From Laedolimicola ammoniilytica (GTDB lineage: Bacteria; Bacillota; Clostridia; Lachnospirales; Lachnospiraceae), in contig NZ_JAOQKC010000002.1 of the NCBI RefSeq assembly GCF_025567165.1, forward strand, positions 124,001 through 188,000: a DNA stretch of 64,000 nt. Reading direction: 5' to 3'. The stretch's first letter is position 1. Each line of letters opens with the position of its first letter. Shown here in pieces: positions 17,043-24,709 of this stretch. The notes under the pieces are model-generated. The model saw only the letters and a list, made by a program, of their open reading frames with translations, ran no database searches and was not told where the DNA came from. The position numbers and the translations under genes were made by a program.

Positions 17043-17276
17043 TTATTCATTTTTCATTGTTCCCTTGACCGCTTTTACTGCGTGTCTGTCTCGTAAATCC
17101 TTCCCCTCATTGAGAATCAGAAACTCGTCTAATCGTTCCCTGCGGATTAAGATTTTTCTTCCCACTCTAAGGATAGGCAGCTTTTCCCATTCCACAAGAT
17201 TTCTAAGAGTGTTTCTTCCGATACCTGTATAGTCGGCAGCTTCTTCAATGGAGAGAGCAAACTTTAATTCTGTCAT
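17043..17276 (-). CDS. Excisionase-like small DNA-binding protein
   Basis: The protein has 77 residues, with a winged-helix pattern EEAADYTGIGRNTLRNLVEWEKLPILRVGRKILIRRERLDEFL over residues 10-53. This is the AlpA/Xis (helix-turn-helix_17) type. Xis proteins of Tn916-like elements sit next to int and bend the ends to direct excision. Here it is divergent from the repressor gene and about 950 bases from the integrase start. The role is inferred from fold and position. Confidence 0.8.
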   Translation of the reverse strand: MTELKFALSIEEAADYTGIGRNTLRNLVEWEKLPILRVGRKILIRRERLDEFLILNEGKDLRDRHAVKAVKGTMKNE

Positions 17277-17363
17277 TCGATCACCTCATTCCTGCGTAGG
17301 ATTACAAGTCTTGTATATCAGAGGATGTTCCTTTTTGAAGAAAGGATTAGCCTTTTTTAAAAC

Positions 17364-17482
17364 TTGCGTTACGCAATTCTGATTAAAGTATATATCTTTT
17401 ATAACGCTATGTCAAGCCTTACGAAATTCTATCATCTTTTATAGAATTGCGTATTGCAATATATCGTGTTATGTGGTATAGT
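17364..17482 (+). promoter_or_regulatory. Repressor promoter with palindromic operators
   Basis: A strong promoter has -35 TTGCAA (17454-17459), a 17-base spacer and -10 TATAGT (17477-17482), leading to the repressor gene at 17514. The -35 is inside a palindrome TTGCGTATTGCAA (17447-17459), and a sister palindrome TTGCGTTACGCAA lies at 17364-17376 in front of the divergent excisionase gene. A third dyad ATTCTAT...ATAGAAT lies between. This looks like a phage-type switch region in which the XRE protein controls itself and xis. Confidence 0.75.
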
Positions 17483-17513
17483 AATGACATACCGAAAAAG
17501 GAGGTTCGCAAGT

Positions 17514-18137
17514 ATGTTAAAAGATAAAGAATTGCGAAAGACAATCGGTAGCAGAGCAAAAAGCCGTAGACAGGAGTTAGGATTGAACCAGCCTTATGTC
17601 GCTGAAAAAATGGGCGTGACAGCCTCAACCATTCAGAGATACGAAGCAGGAACGATTGATAACACCAAGAAAATGACCTTAGAAGGTCTGGCAGATGCAC
17701 TTCATGTATCTGTGGAATGGCTGAAAGGTGAGACGGACGAATACGAAACAGACATTACGGATAAAAGAGAATTACAGATTCGTGATGTGATGACTTCCAT
17801 TCTGAATAAGCTCCCTTATGATATGGAACAGTCCGAAAGTGATTTTTCCAAAGACCTGCTACTACTGATGTTACGGGAATACGAGCTGTTCGTGGATTCG
17901 TTCCAGTTCGCTTGTAAGAATTTCAAAGGAAATACAGATAACAAAATGCTCGCCCAGACAATGGGGTTTGAATCCAATAAGGAATACAATGAGATTATGT
18001 TCCTTAGAGAAATCACCCACACCGTCAACGCATTGAACGATATGGGCGATATTGTAAGACTGTATTCTAAGAATCCTGAGACAGCGAAAAATCGACTAGC
18101 CAATCTTTTATCAGAAAAAGATCCCGATTCGGTATAG
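17514..18137 (+). CDS. XRE-family repressor of the nested element
   Basis: The protein has 207 residues from ATG 17514, preceded by AAAGGAGG; the longer frame upstream has no ribosome site and overlaps the promoter. The N-terminal helix-turn-helix (about 10-65, RRQELGLNQPYVAEKMGVTASTIQRYEAG) is Cro/CI-like. The C-terminal 130 residues are helical and have no LexA-type Ser-Lys protease motif, so release would not be by self-cleavage. It lies between the divergent excisionase and the integrase, 83 bases before the latter, and probably controls excision. Confidence 0.85.
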   Translation: MLKDKELRKTIGSRAKSRRQELGLNQPYVAEKMGVTASTIQRYEAGTIDNTKKMTLEGLADALHVSVEWLKGETDEYETDITDKRELQIRDVMTSILNKLPYDMEQSESDFSKDLLLLMLREYELFVDSFQFACKNFKGNTDNKMLAQTMGFESNKEYNEIMFLREITHTVNALNDMGDIVRLYSKNPETAKNRLANLLSEKDPDSV

Positions 18138-18220
18138 ATAGGCAGACGGAGCTATGATATACTTACACGCAAGAAGCATTTCACCAGTTCCGATTGCCGA
18201 TATCGAAAGGAGAAACGATT

Positions 18221-19519
18221 ATGGCAAAAGGTTCTGTAAGGAAGAAAGGCAAGAAATGGTACTACCGCTTTTATGTGGAGGATGCAAGTGGTAACTTGGT
18301 TCAGAAAGAATTTGCAGGTACGGAGAGCAAATCAGAGACAGAGAAAATGTTACGCAAGGCTATGGAGGATTATGACGCAAAGAAATTTCTAGCCAAAGCG
18401 GACAACCTCACACTCGGACAGATGCTAGATGTATGGGCAGAGGAAGATTTGAAAACGGGTTCACTTAGCAACGGTACAGTCGGTAACTATTTACAGGCAG
18501 TAAACAGGATTAAACAACACCCAATCGGAAACAGAAAACTAAAGACAGTCACTTCGGAGCATTTGCAGAAGTTTATGGATTTACTTGCATTTGGCGGTGA
18601 GGAAGGAAATTTTAAGTCAAAGGGTTACACCATCGACTATATCCGTTCTTTCCACGCAGTCCTGCAACAGTCCTTCCGATTTGCAGTCTTTCCAAAGCAG
18701 TACATCACATTCAATCCAATGCAGTATGTGGTAATGCGTAGGAAAGCCGAGGAAGATGTGGATTTGTTTTCTGATAATGATGAGGATGCAGAGGTTATCA
18801 ACCCGATTACACCAGAGCAGTATCAAACGCTTATGGAGTATCTGGAAGAAAGAAACAAGCCTGCTGTCCTGCCGGTACAGATAGCGTACTACACAGGTCT
18901 TAGACTTGGAGAGGTATGCGGACTGTCTTGGAGTGACATTAACTTTGAGGAACAGTATCTGACAGTACGAAGAAGTGTCCGTTACAACGGAGCAAGGCAC
19001 AAGACCGAGATTGGTCCGACAAAGCGAAAGAAAGTCCGTATCGTGGATTTCTGTGATACGCTCGCTGACATCTTAAAGAAAGCGAAAAAGGAACAGAGAA
19101 AGCAGGTATTCAGTTACGGAGAACTCTATCAGAGGAACTACTACAGGGAAGTTAAGGAAAAGAATCGTATCTACTATGAGCTTTATCATTTGGATGGCAC
19201 AGAGGACATTCCGCTTGATTACAACGAGATTAACCTTGTATGTATCAGACCGGACGGAGCATACGAAGCCCCTGCAACGGTTGAGACAGCTTTAAGGACA
19301 GCAAGGAAACGATTGTCGGAGCTTGATGATAATTTCCACTTCCACACCCTGCGACACACTTATACCACAAACCTGCTCTCAAATGGAGCAGCACCAAAGG
19401 ATGTACAGGAATTACTTGGACACTCGGATGTAAGTACCACTATGAATGTCTATGCACACGCTAACCGAGAAGGTAAGCGAAACTCAGCCCGACTACTTGA
19501 TAAGGTGGTTGGAGAATAA
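18221..19519 (+). CDS. int: Tyrosine integrase of the nested element (Tn916 type)
   Basis: The protein has 432 residues from ATG 18221 with AAAGGAGA upstream. An N-terminal arm-binding domain (SVRKKGKKWYYRF) is followed by a SAM-like core-binding domain (about 60-170). The catalytic domain has Arg228 (TGLRLGE), His375 and Arg378 (HTLRHTY), His401 (LGHS) and Tyr411 (MNVYAHA). All of the Arg-His-Arg-His-Tyr set is present. The gene ends 118 bases from the right junction, as in Tn916-like elements, with candidate arm sites in between. It has inserted the element into the virB6-like gene. Confidence 0.93.
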   Translation: MAKGSVRKKGKKWYYRFYVEDASGNLVQKEFAGTESKSETEKMLRKAMEDYDAKKFLAKADNLTLGQMLDVWAEEDLKTGSLSNGTVGNYLQAVNRIKQHPIGNRKLKTVTSEHLQKFMDLLAFGGEEGNFKSKGYTIDYIRSFHAVLQQSFRFAVFPKQYITFNPMQYVVMRRKAEEDVDLFSDNDEDAEVINPITPEQYQTLMEYLEERNKPAVLPVQIAYYTGLRLGEVCGLSWSDINFEEQYLTVRRSVRYNGARHKTEIGPTKRKKVRIVDFCDTLADILKKAKKEQRKQVFSYGELYQRNYYREVKEKNRIYYELYHLDGTEDIPLDYNEINLVCIRPDGAYEAPATVETALRTARKRLSELDDNFHFHTLRHTYTTNLLSNGAAPKDVQELLGHSDVSTTMNVYAHANREGKRNSARLLDKVVGE

Positions 19520-19536
19520 AATCGAATAAGAAAAAC

Positions 19537-19576
19537 TTTCCCTTGTAGATACCTCATAAGGGCAAAAACAAGGGAA
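19537..19576. repeat. Right-end copy of integrase arm-type repeats
   Basis: Bases 19551-19576 repeat 5241-5266 exactly (26 bases). Just before is TTTCCCTTGT, again in inverted relation to ACAAGGGAA. The motifs lie 65-105 bases inside the right junction. With the left cluster they frame the element, as expected for arm sites. Confidence 0.6.
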
Positions 19577-19636
19577 AAGGATACATATAGAGTGGCAAGG
19601 CATACCGCCAAGTCGCATAAAATAAGGAAAGTTGAG

Positions 19637-19641
19637 ATTTT
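19637..19641. repeat. ATTTT at right junction of nested element
   Basis: This is the second copy of the ATTTT found at 5092-5096. To its right the VirB6-like frame is intact in the minus direction from codon 171 backwards. To its left the sequence belongs to the nested element. Confidence 0.65.
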
Positions 19642-20151
19642 AGTTATACAAATCAAAATTGTTGAAAAGAATGCACTTTGCGCTACCGTTATCTGATCAG
19701 CGATTTCCTCTGGTGTCTGATCAAGCAAACCTCCTATCACATCAGAGAAGTTAATCATATCCTCCGATGTAAAAATCAGCTGATATAATGCATCTCCATA
19801 TTTGAGGACTGTGGCAATTACTGTATTGCTGGATAATACCAGCCATCCTGCTATAATTGTCCGTGCTGCTATGGATAAAGATGTGTCCTCTGTTCCTCTT
19901 GGTGACATTATTTGCATCAATGCCGCCCATCCACAGATAATAATGACTAATGCGATCCCTATCACAATCATGGTATCCATGTAAGTAGACAGACCTGCAA
20001 ACCATTTTGTCAGATCCTGTGGCGTTGCAAATTTAAACGGTGCCAGTAATGTTTCTGTTATTAAACTGGCAAAGGCCCTTAGCATCTCTTTCACACCATC
20101 TGCCAGACCTTCTGAAAAAAAGTTCACGATTGTTGTAATTAACGAATCCAA
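19642..20151 (-). pseudogene. VirB6/TrbL-like conjugation channel protein, N-terminal part (gene split by nested element)
   Basis: ATG 20151 opens a frame of about 172 native residues. An amphipathic start is followed by a membrane helix (MIVIGIALVIIICGWAALMQIM), a second helix (ARTIIAGWLVLSSN) and the beginning of a third (AFFSTILICITKI). The frame then runs into the inserted element and picks up about 60 foreign residues, stopping at 19450. Native codons resume at 5090 on the far side of the insertion. The intact protein would form part of the mating channel, so the conjugation system should be off while the insertion is present. Confidence 0.85.
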
Positions 20152-20182
20152 TTTCTGTTCATCTCCTTTTTATCCAACACAA

Positions 20183-20205
20183 AAGGAAGCTTCATCAGCT
20201 TCCTT
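20183..20205 (-). terminator. Attenuating hairpin between pilin and virB6-like genes
   Basis: AAGGAAGCT (20183-20191) pairs with AGCTTCCTT (20197-20205), and TTTTGTGTTGG follows on the minus strand. It separates the pilin gene from the channel gene. This may give more pilin than channel protein. Confidence 0.6.
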
Positions 20206-20232
20206 CCATGTATTCGTATGTAATTTGTGCTT

Positions 20233-20559
20233 CTATTTGCTAAAGATATTCGTGATCATATCTGTTAGCCAACCATATTTTAATGCTGACGCTAATGCAA
20301 AGCCTCCTATACACCTAAAAAACCATTTCTTTCCCGTCTGGCACATTTTATCGTCCGGCGCTAAAATATATACGCCTCCAGCAATCAATCCAATAACTAC
20401 TACTAATTTCTGAATCAGGCTCCAAACACTTTCTTCGTAACCACCAACTGCAGATTCTGCTCTTGTAAATATATCTTCGCCTGCAAATGCCAGGGCACAG
20501 CACATTCCAATTACAAGAACCTGCGTTATTACTACTTTTACTATCTTCTTTTTTTCCAC
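20233..20559 (-). CDS. VirB2/TrbC-like pilin protein
   Basis: The protein has 108 residues. A cleavable signal (VVITQVLVIGMCCALAFA, cut after AFA at about 26) is followed by two hydrophobic segments (LIQKLVVVIGLIAGGVYIL and a C-terminal GFALASALKYGWL) with a basic loop between. This is the VirB2 topology. It directly precedes the virB6-like gene. The type I signal peptidase encoded at 24710 in the same element could process it. Size and layout support the call, but sequence identity of VirB2 proteins is always low. Confidence 0.7.
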   Translation of the reverse strand: MEKKKIVKVVITQVLVIGMCCALAFAGEDIFTRAESAVGGYEESVWSLIQKLVVVIGLIAGGVYILAPDDKMCQTGKKWFFRCIGGFALASALKYGWLTDMITNIFSK

Positions 20560-20736
20560 AGGATTATCCCCCTCTTTTTCTTTTTCCTTATCTTAACTCG
20601 CACCCGTGCAACATGGAATTCAAATAGCATCTTTTATTTCTTCAAATCCAAGTTTAGATAACATTCAAATGTCAGTCTTATCAAAATTCAAATCACCGAT
20701 AATTTCCAAATAATTTTGTCAATTAAGCTCATAAAA

Positions 20737-20760
20737 ATATCCCGGTCAGAGCCGGGATAT
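20737..20760 (-). terminator. Terminator after the 351-residue gene
   Basis: ATATCCCGG (20737-20745) pairs with CCGGGATAT (20752-20760), followed on minus by TTTTTAT. It lies 9 bases from the stop at 20769. The stretch from 20560 to 20736 shows nothing else. Confidence 0.8.
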
Positions 20761-20768
20761 CAAAATTT

Positions 20769-21824
20769 TCAATCTTTTGTTGTCAGGTAAGAAATCATTG
20801 TCCTTGTTGAATATCCCCATAAAACAATGCTCAATACATCGTAAGCCTTTCTCCGCTGCTTAAAGTATGAGGCCCTGGACAAATGCAGGCGTTTCTTCAG
20901 GACTGTATCTAAAGTAATCTGGTTCAATATCAATTCAGTCTGTATATTCAATAATTCATAATATAATTCCCCGTTCTTTGGAAAATACTTTACCTGCTCG
21001 ATTGCATTGCGGATCAGAATCATATACTCCAATATGCTCCTCTCGCAATCCAGATCTGCAAATCTATGTCCAAATTCCAAAAGTTCCTCCGTAGTCCTGC
21101 AGTTTCTAATTGCCTTGAATAAAGTGCCATCCTCTCCGTATCTCCACAATATTGTACAGTAACATTTCATCAGAGCTTCCGTATTGTGAAAAAGCTCTTC
21201 GGTCTCCTCATCTAAGGAACGCCTCGAATACAGGATCCGCGAAAACAAATAATCAAACCGCTCTCCATACTGAATACTCAGCATTTTTACCGCTGCTATG
21301 TAATGCGTCTTCACTTCATAAAATGACGGTCCATTTTCCCCATACTTTCCCGGATATATATGCAATCCGGATATAATGTGATGGTAGCGGTACCCATTCT
21401 CCGGAATATACTGCAGATGATTTACCGCTTTCTCTACCAGATCCGTAATTTTTCTCGTATTGGCAAATTGAAGCCTCCGATACTTCAAATTCATCAATAC
21501 GTCCTTTTCATCCAAGATCTCAGACAGGATCCGATTCAGATCTATCATTTCAGCAATTCCCTCCGGACACTCTTTGTCTGACAGGCCCGTTGTTATATTA
21601 TGCTCCAGCGCCCATTTTTGAGTAAGATAAGTAGATAATGCAAGTGCCGTAGAGCGGATGGACGGATCCCGCTGAATCTCCGCATTCAGCAATTTCATTG
21701 CTGTATTTGCCCGTGTTGCATTTGAAATAGAGCGCCGGAAAAATATATTCAATATTTCCTGCTCATTTATGATCTTATCCAGTATATCACTTTTTTCCAA
21801 CTGTCCGCTTTCGTATAATTCCAC
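20769..21824 (-). CDS. Large helical protein with C-terminal HTH-like segment, possible regulator
   Basis: The protein has 351 residues and starts at GTG 21824 with GAGGTG five bases upstream. It is almost entirely helical and has no membrane segment. The C-terminal part KKRLHLSRASYFKQRRKAYDVLSIVLWGY resembles the last helix-turn-helix of phage ArpU/sigma-like activators, where LxxSRSTYYRxRxxAxxxLxxxLWG is typical. The preceding 300 residues match nothing I know. It stands alone between two terminators. A role as activator of the transfer genes downstream of it is a guess from that segment and position. Confidence 0.6.
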   Translation of the reverse strand: MELYESGQLEKSDILDKIINEQEILNIFFRRSISNATRANTAMKLLNAEIQRDPSIRSTALALSTYLTQKWALEHNITTGLSDKECPEGIAEMIDLNRILSEILDEKDVLMNLKYRRLQFANTRKITDLVEKAVNHLQYIPENGYRYHHIISGLHIYPGKYGENGPSFYEVKTHYIAAVKMLSIQYGERFDYLFSRILYSRRSLDEETEELFHNTEALMKCYCTILWRYGEDGTLFKAIRNCRTTEELLEFGHRFADLDCERSILEYMILIRNAIEQVKYFPKNGELYYELLNIQTELILNQITLDTVLKKRLHLSRASYFKQRRKAYDVLSIVLWGYSTRTMISYLTTKD

Positions 21825-21906
21825 TTGCTCACCTCATTTCTGACACATCAATTATACGGGAAATTTCGCAAAAGGCAAGCAACGGAATTTTTATAAAAAA
21901 AATAGA

Positions 21907-21940
21907 GTTGTTGTAATATCATTTTTGATATTACAACAAC
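21907..21940 (-). terminator. Terminator after the nuclease gene
   Basis: A 15-base perfect stem (GTTGTTGTAATATCA with TGATATTACAACAAC) is followed on the minus strand by CTCTATTTTTTTTATAAAA. It lies 17 bases from the stop at 21957. Confidence 0.9.
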
Positions 21941-21956
21941 CCTTTACACTGCAAGT

Positions 21957-22859
21957 TTACCAGTACAAATTCAATTTTTCTTCAGCTTGTTCTGCAGATA
22001 GTGAAAACTCCTCCATAATTTTATGTTTCGCAAGCTCCCTGGAACTGCCGAAACCCTGGCATAGTTTTATTCCCTTTTCTATTCCTTGTTCTATTCCTTG
22101 TTCTATTCCTTTCTTTATTCCTTTCTCTATTCCTCTTTCCGTTCCAATTTCAATTCCCTCATCCAAAATTTTCTGCATTTCGTTACACATAATCTCAACT
22201 CCTTCCGGTGTTTCTTTTAACTCGTATACACGTTCTGCCAGAATCGCACTGTGCATCTCACTCGGATTTTTACAATTCAGATCGTGCATTAACCTTCCCA
22301 GTTCCGTATCCGCTCTGTTGCTTCCCGTCACATAGATAATATGCGCCTCATCCTTGAAATTCTTCTCGACTTCCTCTATCTTCCTTTCCACATGATAAAT
22401 CGGAAGTCCGTAGCCCAACACATCACCTCTGGTAATGAAAATAACATAGCTTTCTGGCAGTTTGCTAAAGTCCTGCCCTGGTTCCAGCGTATTCATGTCC
22501 AGCAACCCACTATGATATCTTGCTCTCTTAGGTGATGCCCCTTGATCTTCATGCTGAAACTCTACATTTATTTCTTTTCCTTCTGCATTCACAGCCACAC
22601 AATCCAAAATTGCAGATTTTCCTTGCAGGTTCTTATAATCCTTCTGTAAAACCTGATCTATTACCCGCAAATTTTTCTCACCCATGATTATCTGCAGAAT
22701 ATACTCTGTACAGCTCTTTTTTTTCAATACATTCCGCATAAATACATCATCCATAATGGTGAGTTTCTTTACTACACTCTCATAATGGTTCTTCCTCTCC
22801 TCCAAGTACCTCTGGTTCTGTTCGTCTTGTGAGATTCCATGATTGCCTACCTTACCCAT
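21957..22859 (-). CDS. PD-(D/E)XK (Rpn/transposase-like) nuclease family protein
   Basis: The protein has 300 residues. The N-terminal half is of the Rpn/DUF1703-like type common in gut Clostridia. It has ILDCVAVNAEGKEINVEFQ, in which Asp, Glu and Gln form the nuclease core, and SPKRARYHSGLLDMNTLEPGQDFSKLP. The C-terminus contains a run of short repeats GIEKGI/GIEQGI from about residue 240 to 270, a known feature of this family that varies in copy number. It has its own terminator and faces no partner. These genes are frequent passengers of mobile elements and in E. coli promote RecA-independent recombination. Confidence 0.85.
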   Translation of the reverse strand: MGKVGNHGISQDEQNQRYLEERKNHYESVVKKLTIMDDVFMRNVLKKKSCTEYILQIIMGEKNLRVIDQVLQKDYKNLQGKSAILDCVAVNAEGKEINVEFQHEDQGASPKRARYHSGLLDMNTLEPGQDFSKLPESYVIFITRGDVLGYGLPIYHVERKIEEVEKNFKDEAHIIYVTGSNRADTELGRLMHDLNCKNPSEMHSAILAERVYELKETPEGVEIMCNEMQKILDEGIEIGTERGIEKGIKKGIEQGIEQGIEKGIKLCQGFGSSRELAKHKIMEEFSLSAEQAEEKLNLYW

Positions 22860-22984
22860 AAGGCTCTCCTTTTCTAGTTATAGTATAACTGTTTTTTTTC
22901 TTTGCAACAATCCTTTTTACTCTGGATCCATTATGTTTTTAACATATTTTTTTCCTCCTGAAAGTATTTAGACTCCCATTTTAT

Positions 22985-23025
22985 AAAAACAAAAAGGACC
23001 AATATGCAATGATACATATTGATCC
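22985..23025 (-). terminator. Terminator after parMR
   Basis: AGGACCAATATG (22995-23006) pairs with CATATTGATCCT (23014-23025), with TTTTTGTTTTT following on the minus strand. It lies 80 bases after the end of the ParR-like gene. Confidence 0.85.
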
Positions 23026-23104
23026 TCTATATTATTTCGCTGTTTTTATGTTGAATGCTAAGTCTATGGTTTTATTATAATCTCCTGGATTATATTGTCA
23101 ACCA

Positions 23105-23539
23105 TCAGAAGAACATACTTTTCATCAATTCGTTACCCAGAGCTGAATTTGCATCCTCTGTCTCTTCTGCTTCGAGCGTATCTTCCGCTTCCGCATAATT
23201 CACTGTGGCCTTTTGCTCTTCTTGGACTTTCTGCTCTGGAAGCTCTTTTTCCGTTTCCACCTTTGGCGCCGGTATGTTATATGGGATCGGATCCAATAGC
23301 TGCTCTATCGCTCCACCAGTCTGTGCATTCCGATATTCCATATACTCTGCATATCTTTTCTGCCGTTCCTCCAGTTGCTGCTTCTCAGCCTTATATTTTC
23401 GGAGTTCCAACACTGTATTTATCAGAAATTCCGTCGGCTGGATTTTATTTTTCTTGGCCTCCATTATTTCATTGTAAACACTCATATGTGTCTGATTCTC
23501 AGGTAAAAAATTGATATTTACTCTTATATACTCTGACAT
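23105..23539 (-). CDS. ParR-like partner of the ParM-like actin
   Basis: The protein has 144 residues. The N-terminus EYIRVNINFLPENQTHMSVYNEIMEAK could form a ribbon-helix-helix. A helical Lys/Glu/Gln segment and an acidic C-terminal tail ending in LGNELMKSMFF follow. ParR proteins bind the centromere with an RHH domain and contact ParM with a C-terminal tail. The gene starts 3 bases after the ParM-like stop, with GGAGTAAGGA overlapping it, so the pair is coupled. Function is inferred from position and layout. Confidence 0.6.
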   Translation of the reverse strand: MSEYIRVNINFLPENQTHMSVYNEIMEAKKNKIQPTEFLINTVLELRKYKAEKQQLEERQKRYAEYMEYRNAQTGGAIEQLLDPIPYNIPAPKVETEKELPEQKVQEEQKATVNYAEAEDTLEAEETEDANSALGNELMKSMFF

Positions 23540-23542
23540 TCC

Positions 23543-24511
23543 TTACTCCTTCCGGAGATTTCTCCCCATATCCAGATACCCTTGAGCATTTGCTTTTACA
23601 TCCGTTATGAAGATCGGCTCATATCTATGGCTCTTCCCTGCAAAATAATCTTTTATATGAGACATAAAGATCTGGGAGCCTCCTCCGAGGAATACCGGCA
23701 CTGCAGATGTTAATTTAACACCTTCCTCCAGGAAACCGTTCAAAAGATTAAATACATAATCCTTAGATACGCTATCATAGATTTCATGCAGCTGATCCTC
23801 TAACTGCACCGAACGCTTTGTCTCCAAGAAGTAGCGATCCAGATCCACAAACGGAATCTCATAATCCTTTTCTTCCTCTATCCGGTTTACAATAGAGCTA
23901 TACATACGCAGGACACCTTTATTCATGGTCCGGATACAGTCCTTGTTCAATTCTACTCGGCCGCTTCCGCTCTCTTTGACCAGGTTCAAAATATCTGTCG
24001 TATAGCCTCCAATATCAATCAGATAGATGTTACTTCCCTTGCTCACAATATTTCCGAGTTGGCTATTGGCTGCAGCGAGGCACTGTGAAAATATCATCAC
24101 ATCATCCACATGAATTTTAAACTTCTGGCCTGCATAACTAAAATCATAATCCCGTTTGTAAAACTCAATGTACTGATCTCTATATTTCTTAACATGCAGC
24201 GGCGGCAGCCCCAGACACAGAACCACGTTCTGCTCAATTACTTCCGGTAATCTCAGATCACGTTTTTCTTTCTTCAGCATAATCTCTTTCGCCATTGCGA
24301 TCATTACCAAAAGCATGTAATCAAAATTTGCTTTATTATCCTCATGTGGGAATTTCTTGTCACATATACTGTAACTCTTCCCTTCATAAACCAGGCAATC
24401 TCCTCCAAGAGCGCCATCATACTCTGTGTAACATGCGCGAAATACTGTGTTCGGTGTTTTGATAGAATGATTTCCCGTATCTACCGCAATTAACATAGGT
24501 TTACCAGCCAT
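23543..24511 (-). CDS. parM: ParM/StbA-like plasmid segregation actin
   Basis: The protein has 322 residues from ATG 24511, with AAGGAGG eight bases before it. Phosphate-binding loop 1 is IAVDTGNHSIKT, and phosphate loop 2 is NIYLIDIGGYTTDILNL. The adenosine motif is VPVFLGGGSQIF. These mark the actin/ParM/Alp7A fold. Such filaments push plasmid copies apart. In an integrative element it suggests stable extrachromosomal existence at some stage. It forms a two-gene unit with the downstream ParR-like gene. A 25-base palindrome 127 bases upstream is a candidate centromere or operator. Confidence 0.85.
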   Translation of the reverse strand: MAGKPMLIAVDTGNHSIKTPNTVFRACYTEYDGALGGDCLVYEGKSYSICDKKFPHEDNKANFDYMLLVMIAMAKEIMLKKEKRDLRLPEVIEQNVVLCLGLPPLHVKKYRDQYIEFYKRDYDFSYAGQKFKIHVDDVMIFSQCLAAANSQLGNIVSKGSNIYLIDIGGYTTDILNLVKESGSGRVELNKDCIRTMNKGVLRMYSSIVNRIEEEKDYEIPFVDLDRYFLETKRSVQLEDQLHEIYDSVSKDYVFNLLNGFLEEGVKLTSAVPVFLGGGSQIFMSHIKDYFAGKSHRYEPIFITDVKANAQGYLDMGRNLRKE

Positions 24512-24637
24512 CAACTTTTCCTCCTTGTTGATATCAATTTACTTTATTTAATCTTATCTTATCATTACACTTTTGTCAATATTTGCATCATTTATTTATA
24601 TTTTATCTCATTTTGTACTCAAGAGACCTTCACTGCA

Positions 24638-24662
24638 ACTTGTGTACACGGTGTACACAAGT
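24638..24662. repeat. Perfect 25-bp palindrome upstream of parM
   Basis: ACTTGTGTACAC (24638-24649), a central G, then its exact complement GTGTACACAAGT (24651-24662). It lies between the lepB-like terminator and the parM start. There is no T-run, so it is a protein-binding site rather than a terminator. Candidates are the partition centromere, an operator or a recombination site. Confidence 0.7.
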
Positions 24663-24665
24663 CAA

Positions 24666-24705
24666 AATCCCCATCAATTCTGAATTTTCAAAATCAACAG
24701 GGATT
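24666..24705 (-). terminator. Terminator after the signal peptidase gene
   Basis: AATCCCCATCAATTC pairs with GATTTTGAAAATT...GGGATT across a short loop, giving a long imperfect stem. On minus it ends in GGGGATTTTGACTT. It lies 5 bases from the stop at 24710. Confidence 0.65.
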
Positions 24706-24709
24706 ATAC

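Larger units (their letters stand above)
5097..19641. mobile_element. Integrative mobilizable element inserted in the virB6-like gene, about 14.5 kb
   Basis: Both flanks belong to one gene. The right flank ends in codons for ICITKI and the left flank continues with FIGSVFVII. They join in frame through a common ATTTT (5092-5096 and 19637-19641). Inside are a Tn916-type tyrosine integrase at the right end, an excisionase-like protein, a repressor, a MobA/MobL relaxase and agr-type cargo. No VirB4/VirD4 or replication initiator is present, so it would need a helper transfer system. Short repeated motifs lie close to both ends and may be integrase arm sites. Exact end bases could be off by a few, because integrases of this family leave short coupling sequences. 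Confidence 0.85.

Noticed and set aside
5241..19576. The 26-base direct repeat as attL/attR core
   Set aside because: Joining the flanks at this repeat leads to a stop codon within a few codons and does not restore the VirB6-like gene. The ATTTT junction does. The repeat lies inside the element at both ends and fits arm sites better.
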